32,166 bases of DNA from Mycobacterium sp. Its GTDB lineage: Bacteria; Actinomycetota; Actinomycetes; Mycobacteriales; Mycobacteriaceae. Below are positions 15,913 to 23,132 of this stretch, one piece after another (position 1 is the first letter of the stretch; every line of letters starts with the position of its first letter). A program made the translations under genes and the position numbers. Location of the stretch: NCBI RefSeq assembly GCF_025965855.1, contig NZ_JAOPWB010000016.1, positions 1 to 32,166 of the forward strand. Direction: 5' to 3'. The notes under the pieces are model-generated. The model was not told where the DNA came from and did not search any database. It was given only the letters and a program-made list of their open reading frames with translations.

Positions 15913-16871
15913 TGGCCGGAGTGTTCGCCCACACCGTGCGCCCGGCGATCATGGCGGCCAGCCGGTGGGAGGGCTTGCGCCGCGCGGCCGAACGGATGCC
16001 GGTCACGCGCAAGGTGGTGGGGCGGTTCGTGCCCGGGGAGACGATTGAGTGTGCGCTGAATAGTGTTGCCGTGCTTTGTGATTCTGGTCGATACGTCAGC
16101 ATCGACTACCTCGGTGAGGACGTCACCGAGGTCGACGACGCCGACGCCGCGGTGCACGCCTACCTGGATCTGATCGAGCAACTGGGCCACTCTGGCGATC
16201 CCGCCGGCGACGGCGTCCGGCCACTCGAGGTCTCGGTCAAGCTGTCGGCGCTGGGTCAGTCGCTGGAGCGCGACGGCGAGAAGATCGCGCGGGAAAATGC
16301 CTGGTCGATCTGCTCCGCCGCGCAGCGTGCCGGCGTTTGGGTGACGGTGGACGCCGAGAACCACACCACCACCGATTCGACGCTGTCGATCGTGCGCGAC
16401 CTGCGCGCGGACTTCCCTTGGCTGGGAACCGTTTTGCAGGCCTACCTGCGGCGCACGCATGGCGATTGCGAAGAATTCGCCGCTTCCGGGGCCCGGATCC
16501 GGTTGTGCAAGGGCGCCTACGACGAACCCGCGTCGGTGGCTTACCGGGACGACGCCGAGGTCGCCGACTCTTATCTGGCCTGCCTTCGGGTGCTGATGGC
16601 CGGGTCGGGCTATCCGATGGTGGCGTCTCACGATCCGGCGATCATCTCCGCGGTGCCCGCCATGGTCGCGGAATCGGGGCGTCGCGCCGGGGATTTCGAA
16701 TACCAGATGTTGTATGGCATCCGCGACGGCGAACAGCGACGGCTGGCCGACACCGGCAACCAGGTGCGGGTGTACGTCCCGTTCGGCACGCAGTGGTACG
16801 GCTACTTCATGCGGCGGCTGGCCGAGCGGCCGGCCAACTTGGCGTTCTTCCTGCGCGCGCTGACCCAGTGA
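15912..16871 (+). CDS. pruB: Proline dehydrogenase PruB
   Basis: A 319-aa monofunctional FAD-dependent proline dehydrogenase (TIM barrel), orthologue of Rv1188. It oxidises proline to 1-pyrroline-5-carboxylate, which is passed to PruA. Family motifs include LEVSVKLSALGQ, VTVDAENHTT, RLCKGAYDEP, FEYQMLYGIRDGEQ and the C-terminal GTQWYGYFMRRLAERP, whose paired arginines bind the proline carboxylate. The start overlaps the pruA stop by one base. It converges with the tetR gene of the P450 operon, with a repeat-rich 119-base gap between them. Confidence 0.95.
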   Translation: MAGVFAHTVRPAIMAASRWEGLRRAAERMPVTRKVVGRFVPGETIECALNSVAVLCDSGRYVSIDYLGEDVTEVDDADAAVHAYLDLIEQLGHSGDPAGDGVRPLEVSVKLSALGQSLERDGEKIARENAWSICSAAQRAGVWVTVDAENHTTTDSTLSIVRDLRADFPWLGTVLQAYLRRTHGDCEEFAASGARIRLCKGAYDEPASVAYRDDAEVADSYLACLRVLMAGSGYPMVASHDPAIISAVPAMVAESGRRAGDFEYQMLYGIRDGEQRRLADTGNQVRVYVPFGTQWYGYFMRRLAERPANLAFFLRALTQ

Positions 16872-16990
16872 GCGTGAACTCTGGGCACTGCGTGTGAACC
16901 CAGGGTGGAAATTCCGCCGGAATCTTGCCCTGGCCGCACACTGAAAGTCCACGATGCACACTCGAAGCCGCTGATGCACACTGAACGCGC
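16871..16990. repeat. Periodic, hairpin-forming intergenic repeat between pruB and tetR
   Basis: GCACACT occurs at 16936, 16956 and 16976, exactly 20 bases apart. Two more 20-base units related to each other (GTGAAC core) occupy 16871-16910. In the middle a nested hairpin is possible: CCAGGG (16900-16905) pairs with CCCTGG (16928-16933), and inside it ATTCC (16911-16915) pairs with GGAAT (16919-16923). It probably belongs to a dispersed mycobacterial intergenic repeat family and may also end transcription from both sides. Confidence 0.6.
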
Positions 16991-17596
16991 TCACGAACCG
17001 CGGCGCGACCGCGGCCGATCACTGGCGAAGCCGCGGACCACGTGGGCCCGCACGAACTCCGCGACGACATCGGGATCGTCCATGTCGATGGTCGACGAGG
17101 GCGTGCTGAAGAGCGAGAACAGTATGCGCGCGAACCATTCACCGGCGGCCTCGACGTCGAGGTCTTTGCGAACCTCGCCGGTCAGCTTGGCGGCGGAGAG
17201 GTACGGCGCGAAGAAGTCGACGCATTCGCGCAGCAGCACAGCGGCGTCTTTCGTCAGCAGGAGGCTGATCGCGTCTTCGTCGAAGTACTTCCCGGAGGCG
17301 ATGACCCGCCGCGCCTGGGTCACGAACACCGCCGCGCGGCTCAGCTTGTCCTCCAGCGAGCTGCCCTCGGCCATCGCCTTGGACATCTCGCGATAGAACT
17401 GCTCGGAGGCGTGTTCGGCGCACGCTTCGAGGATGGCGCCCTTGTCGCTGAAGTACTCGTAGACCGTGCTGCGAGATACGTTGGCCGCCTTGGCGATATC
17501 GACGATCGTCGTCTTGTGCAGTCCTTGCCTGCGGAAACAGTCGTACGCGGACTTGACGATGAGTTCGCGGGTATCGGTTGCGGTTGCGTGGGTCAT
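16991..17596 (-). CDS. TetR-family regulator of the P450/thiolase operon
   Basis: A 201-aa TetR-family repressor. The N-terminal helix-turn-helix is clear: IVKSAYDCFRRQGLHKTTIV, then DIAKAANVSRSTVYEYF with SDKGAILEACAE (residues about 12-58). The ligand-binding C-terminal domain is not assignable to a ligand. Its ATG overlaps the thiolase stop by four bases (ATGA), so it is the last gene of the minus-strand operon and probably controls it by feedback. A palindrome in front of the operon's first gene is the likely operator. The longer open frame upstream is a shadow of the thiolase gene. The ligand is presumably a pathway CoA ester or acid, by analogy with KstR-type regulators. Confidence 0.9.
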   Translation of the reverse strand: MTHATATDTRELIVKSAYDCFRRQGLHKTTIVDIAKAANVSRSTVYEYFSDKGAILEACAEHASEQFYREMSKAMAEGSSLEDKLSRAAVFVTQARRVIASGKYFDEDAISLLLTKDAAVLLRECVDFFAPYLSAAKLTGEVRKDLDVEAAGEWFARILFSLFSTPSSTIDMDDPDVVAEFVRAHVVRGFASDRPRSRRGS

Positions 17597-18762
17597 CCGC
17601 CCGGAGCGAGGATCAGCCCGCTGGTGGGCACCCCGGTTCCCGACGTGACCAGCACGTGTTCGACGTTGTCGACTTGGTTGTGTGAGGTGCCCCGCACCTG
17701 ACGCACGCCCTCGGTGATGCCGTTCATGCCGTGGATGTAGGCCTCGCCGAGCAGCCCGCCGTTGGTGTTGATCGGCAGTTCGCCCCCGAGCGAGAGCCGT
17801 TCGACGGTGGCGAAGTCCTTGGCCTCGCCGCGGCCGCAGAAGCCGAGTTCCTCGAGCTGTGTGAACACGAACGGCGTGAAATGGTCGTAGATGAAGGCGG
17901 TTTGGATGTCTTGCGGCTTGAGGCCCGAGTCCCGCCACAGCCGGTCGGCGACCACGCCCATCTCCGGGAGACCGGTGATGTCCTCGCGGTAGTAGCTCGT
18001 CATCATCTCGCCCTCGTAGGCCGCGCCCTGGGCGGCCGCGGTGATCACCGCGGGTGGCTGGCGAAGGTCCCGGGCGCGTTCGGCGCTGGTGACCACCAGT
18101 GCGACCCCGCCGTCGCTTTCCTGGCAGCAATCCAGCAGGCGCAGCACGGGTTCGACGATCCAGCGGGACTTCTGGTGGTCCTCCAGCGTGATCGGGCGCT
18201 GGTAGAACCAGGCGTCGGGATTGCGCGCCGCGTGAGTGCGGTCGACGACGGCGATGCGACCGAAATCCTCGTTGGTCACCCCGTACGTCGACATGTAACG
18301 CTGGGCGTGCAGCGCGACCCAGGCTGCGGGAGTGAGCAATCCGAACGGCGCGTAATGCGCCATGAACGGCGGCGTCTCGGCGCTGGTGCGGCCGCTGCCA
18401 CCGAACCGGAAGCCGGAACGTTCGTTGAACGCGCGCCAGCACACCACCACATCGGCGACGCCCGTCGCGACGGCCATCGCCGCATGCACGACGGTGCCGG
18501 CCGCCGCCCCGCCGCCGTGGTGCACACGGCTGAAGAAGCTCAGGTCGCCGATACCGACGTTGCGAGCGATGTCGATCTCGTCGCTGGAGTCCATGGTGAA
18601 GGTGACCATGCCGTCGACGTCGCTGGGCGCCAGGCCGGCGTCGTCGAGTGTGGCACTGACCGCCTCACAAGCCAATTGGAGCTCGCTGCGCCCCGACTCC
18701 TTGGCGAACTCGGTCTGGCCGATTCCGGCGATGGCGCAGCTGCCGGGCAGCGAGGAGCTCAC
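17593..18762 (-). CDS. Thiolase-fold lipid-transfer-type protein (Ltp2-like putative retro-aldolase)
   Basis: A 389-aa thiolase-superfamily protein of the SCP-x/Ltp group. Blocks typical of Ltp2-like enzymes are CAIAGIGQTEFAKES, VHAAMAVATGVADVVVCWRA, MMTSYYREDITG, IYDHFTPFVFTQLEELGFCG and NTNGGLLGEAYIHGMNGI. The site that holds the nucleophilic cysteine in true thiolases (here SRVHHGGGAAAGT) has none. In Ltp2, which works with the DUF35 domain of ChsH2 to split a beta-hydroxyacyl-CoA by retro-aldol cleavage, tyrosines act instead; tyrosines are present in the two corresponding blocks. The GTG start overlaps the upstream maoC stop by four bases (GTGA), with AAGGGA ahead. A DUF35 partner is encoded in the same operon, so retro-aldolase is my preferred role; it is not proven. 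Confidence 0.82.
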   Translation of the reverse strand: MSSSLPGSCAIAGIGQTEFAKESGRSELQLACEAVSATLDDAGLAPSDVDGMVTFTMDSSDEIDIARNVGIGDLSFFSRVHHGGGAAAGTVVHAAMAVATGVADVVVCWRAFNERSGFRFGGSGRTSAETPPFMAHYAPFGLLTPAAWVALHAQRYMSTYGVTNEDFGRIAVVDRTHAARNPDAWFYQRPITLEDHQKSRWIVEPVLRLLDCCQESDGGVALVVTSAERARDLRQPPAVITAAAQGAAYEGEMMTSYYREDITGLPEMGVVADRLWRDSGLKPQDIQTAFIYDHFTPFVFTQLEELGFCGRGEAKDFATVERLSLGGELPINTNGGLLGEAYIHGMNGITEGVRQVRGTSHNQVDNVEHVLVTSGTGVPTSGLILAPGG

Positions 18763-19235
18763 GCTTCGTCCCTTTGGAAGGCCCCGTCGAGCAGGCTGAG
18801 CACCGCGGTGCCGGAGACGTGATCGCCGAGGCTGTTGGAGCCCTTGAACGTTACTTCGACGAAGTTCTCGCCGGCGTCCCCCCTTGAACCCCTGGTCTTG
18901 CCGGTCACGTGGCCGGTGAATCGCAACGGATCGTCGGGAAAACACGGCACACCGAGGCGAACCGACAGGTTCGTCACCATGGCCTCGGGCCCGGCCCAGT
19001 CGGTGAGGAAGCGCACGCAATACCCATTGGTGGTCAGGATGTTCATGAACAGGTTTGGCGAGCCCTGCTTCTTGGCGTAGTCGCGGTCGTGATGCACCGG
19101 CATGAAGTCCCGCGATGCGATCGCGCCGGCGACGATCATCGTCGTGGTGATGGGGATTTCGAGCGAGCTCACCTCATCGCCGACGTCGATGTCGGCCCAC
19201 TGCAGGGTTGTGGTACGGGTTTTGGCGGTCGTCAT
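18759..19235 (-). CDS. MaoC-like enoyl-CoA hydratase subunit (ChsH1-like)
   Basis: A 158-aa single hot-dog-fold MaoC protein. It resembles ChsH1 (Rv3541c): TMIVAGAIASRDFMPVHHDR carries the catalytic Asp/His pair, followed by NLFMNILTTNG, TDWAGPEAMVTNLSVRLGVP and SNSLGDHVSGTAVLSL. ChsH1 pairs with the MaoC half of ChsH2 to hydrate an enoyl-CoA; here the partner would be the maoC gene two positions upstream. The ATG 19235 was chosen because AGAAGGAAG lies just upstream and the ATG overlaps the DUF35 stop by four bases (ATGA). Substrate unknown. Confidence 0.85.
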   Translation of the reverse strand: MTTAKTRTTTLQWADIDVGDEVSSLEIPITTTMIVAGAIASRDFMPVHHDRDYAKKQGSPNLFMNILTTNGYCVRFLTDWAGPEAMVTNLSVRLGVPCFPDDPLRFTGHVTGKTRGSRGDAGENFVEVTFKGSNSLGDHVSGTAVLSLLDGAFQRDEA

Positions 19236-19651
19236 CGGCTTCCTTCTGAGGGGTTGGCGCGTCGGGGCCGGAACTGGTGCAGGACAAGGTCGTCGAAACT
19301 CTCGTAATAGACCTCGACCGGCATCCCGACCGTGACGTCGGCCGGATCGATGTCGCACAAGTTCGAAACCAGCCGCACCCCTTCGTCGAGCTCCACCAGC
19401 ACGACGATGTAGGGGTAGTCGAAGAAGGGGAACCTGGGCTCCAGCGGCATGACGTAGCTATAGACGGCGCCGTGTCCCGATGACTCGATCGCTTCCCATT
19501 CCAGGGAACGGCATTTGGGGCACATCGGGCGGGGTGGGTGGCGCAGCGCCCCGCATCCGCGGCACCGCTGGATCAGGAGTTTCCGATCGCGCAGACCGTT
19601 CCAGAAGAATTCGGTGTCCGGACCGACCGCCGGCGCCAAGCGCGACGCCAT
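19232..19651 (-). CDS. DUF35 OB-fold/zinc-ribbon protein (ChsH2 C-terminal-domain-like)
   Basis: A 139-aa acyl-CoA-associated DUF35 protein. A rubredoxin-like zinc ribbon with CRGCG and CPKC (C-x2-C, ten residues, C-x2-C) is followed by an OB-fold with GHGAVYSYVMP, PYIVVLVELDEGVRLVSNL and VTVGMPVEVYYE. In the cholesterol pathway this domain is fused to the end of ChsH2 and is needed for Ltp2 retro-aldolase activity. Here it is a stand-alone gene whose ATG overlaps the preceding maoC stop by one base (TGATG). It probably forms a complex with the thiolase-like protein two genes downstream. Confidence 0.87.
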   Translation of the reverse strand: MASRLAPAVGPDTEFFWNGLRDRKLLIQRCRGCGALRHPPRPMCPKCRSLEWEAIESSGHGAVYSYVMPLEPRFPFFDYPYIVVLVELDEGVRLVSNLCDIDPADVTVGMPVEVYYESFDDLVLHQFRPRRANPSEGSR

Positions 19652-20199
19652 CAGCGTTCCGGCCTGAATCGCAGCACGCGGAATCGCTGCCTCCCCAGCA
19701 CCTCTCCGTTCTGGTCGCTGTAGGTAATCAACCACGTCAGGAAGTGGCCGGTCCCGAGCGCGGTCTTCTTTTCCTCGGAGACATCCTCGAACACCGACGT
19801 CGCGCTGACGACATCACCGAGCCGAGGGTAGCGTTCGATCTCGAACTCCGAGTTGGTCGCCACCGTGCTGGTGAAACCGGCCTCGTCGAGGAATGCGGTG
19901 GGGTTTCCTTCGATCTCGATGGGGGCCCCGCCTCGATCCGCGATACCCTCCAGTTTCGGCGCAGGCATCGTCCAGGTTTGCAGCATGACCGGCGGCGACA
20001 CGATGCCGCCGAACCGAGACGCCGCCGCGAACTCGGGATCGAGGTAGACCGGGTTCATGTCGTCGAGTGCATGGGCCCAGTGCCGAATCATCGGTTGATT
20101 GACCGGATCCGGTGCCACCGAAGGCTTTCCGGTGCCACCGGTGGGCTGGCCGATGAGTGCCCGTAGCTTGTCGCGAAACTCGGTTTTCGTATCGGTCAC
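19651..20199 (-). CDS. MaoC-like hydratase (ChsH2 N-terminal-domain-like)
   Basis: A 182-aa hot-dog-fold protein of the FAS1-like dehydratase/MaoC group. The conserved start of the domain is QPMIRHWAHALDDMNPVYLD, then RFGGIVSPPVMLQTWTM and a second-half RYPRLGDVVSATSVFEDVSE. Its length plus that of the DUF35 gene (182 + 139) is close to ChsH2 (about 311 aa), so the two look like a split ChsH2. It starts at GTG 20199 with a strong AGGAGG nine bases upstream, 32 bases after the P450 stop. It likely dimerises with the ChsH1-like protein to hydrate an alpha,beta-unsaturated acyl-CoA. Confidence 0.83.
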   Translation of the reverse strand: MTDTKTEFRDKLRALIGQPTGGTGKPSVAPDPVNQPMIRHWAHALDDMNPVYLDPEFAAASRFGGIVSPPVMLQTWTMPAPKLEGIADRGGAPIEIEGNPTAFLDEAGFTSTVATNSEFEIERYPRLGDVVSATSVFEDVSEEKKTALGTGHFLTWLITYSDQNGEVLGRQRFRVLRFRPER

Positions 20200-20231
20200 T
20201 AATTCAATCCTCCTGATTCATCCCCGTGTAT

Positions 20232-21410
20232 TCAGGCCGTCCCGAGCCGGACCGGCATTCGCTTTACCCCCGGGACCATCGTGGCCCGCATCCGGTCCAC
20301 CTCGCCGACCAGCTCCAGCCTGGGAAAGCGCCGCAGCAACTCATCGAACATGACCGACGCCTCGAGACGCGCCAATTGTGCGCCGACGCAAGAATGTTCA
20401 CCGCACCCGAATGCGATGTGCGGGTTCGGATGGCGGGTCACCTTGAATTGTTCTGCGTCGCTGCCGAATACGTCCTCATCGCGGTTGGCCGACCCGTAGA
20501 GCATCGCGACCGTGTCACCTTGGGCGATGAGCTGCCCGCGTATCTCGACGTCGATCGTCGCGGTGCGGGTCATGTGGACCACCGGGCTGTTCCAGCGCAA
20601 CATCTCCTCGACGGCGCGCGGGATCAACGTGGGATCCGCGACCAGCAGGCGGCATTGGTCGGGGTGGGCGATGAGCGCCAGGGTGCCCAATGCGATCAGA
20701 TTGCGGGTCGTTTCGTTGCCGGCGACCAGCAGCAAAAACGCAAAGTTGAGCAGGTCTTCGTCGGCCAGGCGATGCCCGTCGATCTCGGCACCGGCCAGCA
20801 CCGACAGCAGGTCGTCCCGCGCATCGGTGCGCCTTGCCGCGATCAGCTTCTGGAAGTATTCGAACAGCTGCCCCAGGGCCACCAAGGGGTCGAGTTCTAT
20901 TTCCGGGTCGGCGATTCCGGTCGCCGCGTCCGACCATGCCCGGAACTGCTCCCAGTCGTCGGGCGGGGCACCGATCAGCTCGGCGATCATCCGGGTGGGC
21001 AGCGGAGCGGCAATCTCTTCGGCGAACTCGTGGACGGAATCTGGTTCGATGCCGTCCAGGATGCCGCGCACGATCTCGCGAATTTTCGGCTCGAGTACGG
21101 CCACTCGCCGCCGGGTGAATCCCGAGTTGATCAGCTTGCGCAGCTGCCGGTGCCGGGGCGGGTCGGTGAAGATGAGGCTGCCCTGCTGCACCGGGTTGGC
21201 CATCGCCGGGTCCGGGATGGTGACGCCCTTGGTGGAGCTGAACAGTGCCGGGTTGCTCGACACGAAGCGGATGTCTTCGTACTTCAGCAGCGCCCAGAAC
21301 TTGGTGACGTTGTTCCAGCAGACCGGCGACGTGGCACGCAGCTCCCGGTATGCCGGATACGGGTCGCCCGCGTAGAAGTCGGGGGAGTGCAGTGGAAAAG
21401 TGGTCTGCAC
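20232..21410 (-). CDS. Cytochrome P450
   Basis: A 392-aa soluble bacterial P450. The heme-binding loop FGCGEHSCVG contains the axial Cys341. The I-helix has AGNETTRN with Glu233, and the K-helix ExxR is EMLR in VEEMLRWNSPV. It resembles the sterol/branched-lipid-oxidising mycobacterial group (CYP125/CYP142/CYP124-like) in overall sequence, but I cannot place it in a subfamily. The start was set at GTG 21410 (VQTTFPLHSPDFYAG) because GAGGGAG lies just upstream; a GTG at 21440 lies inside a palindrome and lacks a ribosome-binding site. It is the first gene of the minus-strand operon and probably activates the substrate by oxidising a methyl group. Electrons could come from a ferredoxin such as FdxC. 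Confidence 0.92.
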   Translation of the reverse strand: MQTTFPLHSPDFYAGDPYPAYRELRATSPVCWNNVTKFWALLKYEDIRFVSSNPALFSSTKGVTIPDPAMANPVQQGSLIFTDPPRHRQLRKLINSGFTRRRVAVLEPKIREIVRGILDGIEPDSVHEFAEEIAAPLPTRMIAELIGAPPDDWEQFRAWSDAATGIADPEIELDPLVALGQLFEYFQKLIAARRTDARDDLLSVLAGAEIDGHRLADEDLLNFAFLLLVAGNETTRNLIALGTLALIAHPDQCRLLVADPTLIPRAVEEMLRWNSPVVHMTRTATIDVEIRGQLIAQGDTVAMLYGSANRDEDVFGSDAEQFKVTRHPNPHIAFGCGEHSCVGAQLARLEASVMFDELLRRFPRLELVGEVDRMRATMVPGVKRMPVRLGTA

Positions 21411-21435
21411 GGCAAACTCCCTCGACAGGTGATCC

Positions 21436-21456
21436 GACACATCACACCAATGTGTC
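21436..21456. promoter_or_regulatory. Candidate TetR operator in front of the P450 operon
   Basis: GACACAT (21436-21442) and ATGTGTC (21450-21456) form an exact 7-base inverted repeat with a 7-base spacer, typical in size for a TetR-family site. A further TTGTGTC half-site lies at 21465-21471. The palindrome is 26 bases upstream of the P450 start codon and also faces the divergent aldehyde dehydrogenase, so it could control both. Confidence 0.5.
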
Positions 21457-21544
21457 TTGCGACGTTGTGTCTACCCCGGCCCGACCATCTCTGTCAATAC
21501 GCCGACAACGCGGTGAAATAGCCGGGAATTCGTTTAATTGGTGA

Positions 21545-21573
21545 TTGACGACCGCGGGCCGGCGGTGAACACT
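21545..21573 (+). promoter_or_regulatory. Candidate aldehyde dehydrogenase promoter
   Basis: TTGACG (21545-21550) and AACACT (21568-21573) with a 17-base spacer resemble a weak SigA-type promoter. A start near 21580 would give a leader of about 30 bases ending in GAGGAAG before ATG 21611. Confidence 0.3.
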
Positions 21574-21610
21574 GGCTCTCTAGATGACCGACGTTCGGGT
21601 GAGGAAGCAC

Positions 21611-23080
21611 ATGGCCGAGCTACAGCCTCCGGGATCGCTTGTCGACACCTACCACCTCTACATCGACGGCAGATGGGTCGAACCCGAAAACGGTCGCTAC
21701 GACGACATCGACCCAGCCACCGAAAAGACCATCGCCGCCGCGCCCGATGCGAGCGTCGCGCAGGTCGGTGAGGCCATCGCCGCGGCGCGCCAAGCCTTCG
21801 ATAGCGGGCCGTGGGCGAGCACCAGCCCCGAGGACCGGGCCGGCTGCCTCAATCAGCTCGGCGAGGCGCTGGCCAAGCACGCCGACGAGTTCTTCGCGCT
21901 GTCGCAGGCCGAGTGGGGCTGCGTCTCGAACGAGCGGATGATGCAAATCGACGGCGCCGGATACATGTCCATGCACGCGGCCCAGCTCGCCACGACGCTG
22001 ACCGACGAGCCGGTCACCGGCGTCGGCGCCGGAACGACGTTGCTGCGACGCGAGCCGCTCGGCGTGGTGTCGATCCTGACGCCGTGGAACTTCCCGCACT
22101 GCCTCAACGTCATGAAGGTGAACAACGCGCTGGCGGCCGGCAATACCGTCGTGCTCAAGCCTTCGCCGCTGACGCCGCTCGCCGGGCTCGCGCTCGCGCG
22201 CGTCATCGACGAGGAGACCGACATCCCGCCCGGCGTGGTCAATGTCGTCACGCCGTCGGGCATCGAGGCGGCCAAGCTGCTCACCACGGACCCGCGCATC
22301 GACATGATCAGCTTCACCGGCAGTTCGGCCGTCGGTTGTGAGGTGATGCGGGCCGCGGGCGACGCCATGAAGCGGCTCCTTTTGGAGTGCGGCGGGAAGT
22401 CGGCAAGCATCGTCCTCGACGACGCCGAAGTCACCGACGAGATGCTGCGGCAGATGCTGTTCGACTGCTGCTCGCTGCACGCCGGGCAGGCCTGCATCCT
22501 GCACAGCCGGCTGCTTCTTCCCGACTTGTTGCACGACGGCGTCGTCGAGCGGCTGGTCGCACTCGCCCGTGACGTGAAGGTCGGCGACCCCAAGGATCCC
22601 GAGGCGCAAATGGGGCCGCTGATCAGCGCGGCGCAGGTAGCGCGCGTCCAGGCGCACGTCGACGGCGCGGTCGACGACGGGGCCAAGCTACTGACCGGCG
22701 GTGGTCGCCCGGCCGGCTTGGATGTCGGCTTCTACTTCGAGCCGACGATTCTCACCGACGTCGACCCGGATTCGACGATCGCCCAGGAGGAAGTGTTCGG
22801 GCCCGTGCTTTCGGTGCTGCGTTACCGGGACGACGACGACGCGGTCGCGATCGCGAACAACTCCCGTTACGGACTTTCGGGCGCCGTGTGGGGCGCCGAC
22901 CTCGACCGGGCCGTCGGCGTCGCCCGCCGAATCCGCACCGGCCAGGTCGCGGTCAACGGCATCGGCCCCGGCGACGCGCCGTTCGGCGGCTTCAAGCTGA
23001 GCGGGTTCGGCCGGGAGAGCGGCGGACTAACCGGCCTGCACCAGTACATGGAGGTGAAGGCCATAGGGATCCCCGCGTGA
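21611..23080 (+). CDS. NAD(P)-dependent aldehyde dehydrogenase
   Basis: A 489-aa class 1/2-type aldehyde dehydrogenase. Motifs are LTPWNFPHCLNVMKVNNALA (oxyanion Asn), FTGSSAVG (cofactor site), general base Glu259 in LLLECGGKSA and nucleophile Cys295 in HAGQACILHSR. ATG 21611 is preferred over ATG 21584 because GAGGAAG is just upstream of it. It is divergent from the P450 operon across a region with a TetR-type palindrome, so it probably oxidises the aldehyde made from the P450 product to an acid. This pairing is inferred from position; general aldehyde detoxification is the alternative. Confidence 0.9.
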   Translation: MAELQPPGSLVDTYHLYIDGRWVEPENGRYDDIDPATEKTIAAAPDASVAQVGEAIAAARQAFDSGPWASTSPEDRAGCLNQLGEALAKHADEFFALSQAEWGCVSNERMMQIDGAGYMSMHAAQLATTLTDEPVTGVGAGTTLLRREPLGVVSILTPWNFPHCLNVMKVNNALAAGNTVVLKPSPLTPLAGLALARVIDEETDIPPGVVNVVTPSGIEAAKLLTTDPRIDMISFTGSSAVGCEVMRAAGDAMKRLLLECGGKSASIVLDDAEVTDEMLRQMLFDCCSLHAGQACILHSRLLLPDLLHDGVVERLVALARDVKVGDPKDPEAQMGPLISAAQVARVQAHVDGAVDDGAKLLTGGGRPAGLDVGFYFEPTILTDVDPDSTIAQEEVFGPVLSVLRYRDDDDAVAIANNSRYGLSGAVWGADLDRAVGVARRIRTGQVAVNGIGPGDAPFGGFKLSGFGRESGGLTGLHQYMEVKAIGIPA

Positions 23081-23132
23081 TGGGATCCGTGAGCCTTTCG
23101 TAAACGGCTGGTCACATGCAAAGCTGCACGGC

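Noticed and set aside
16871..16990. CRISPR array
   Set aside because: The 20-base periodic units are imperfect with no unique spacers of constant size, and there are no cas genes.
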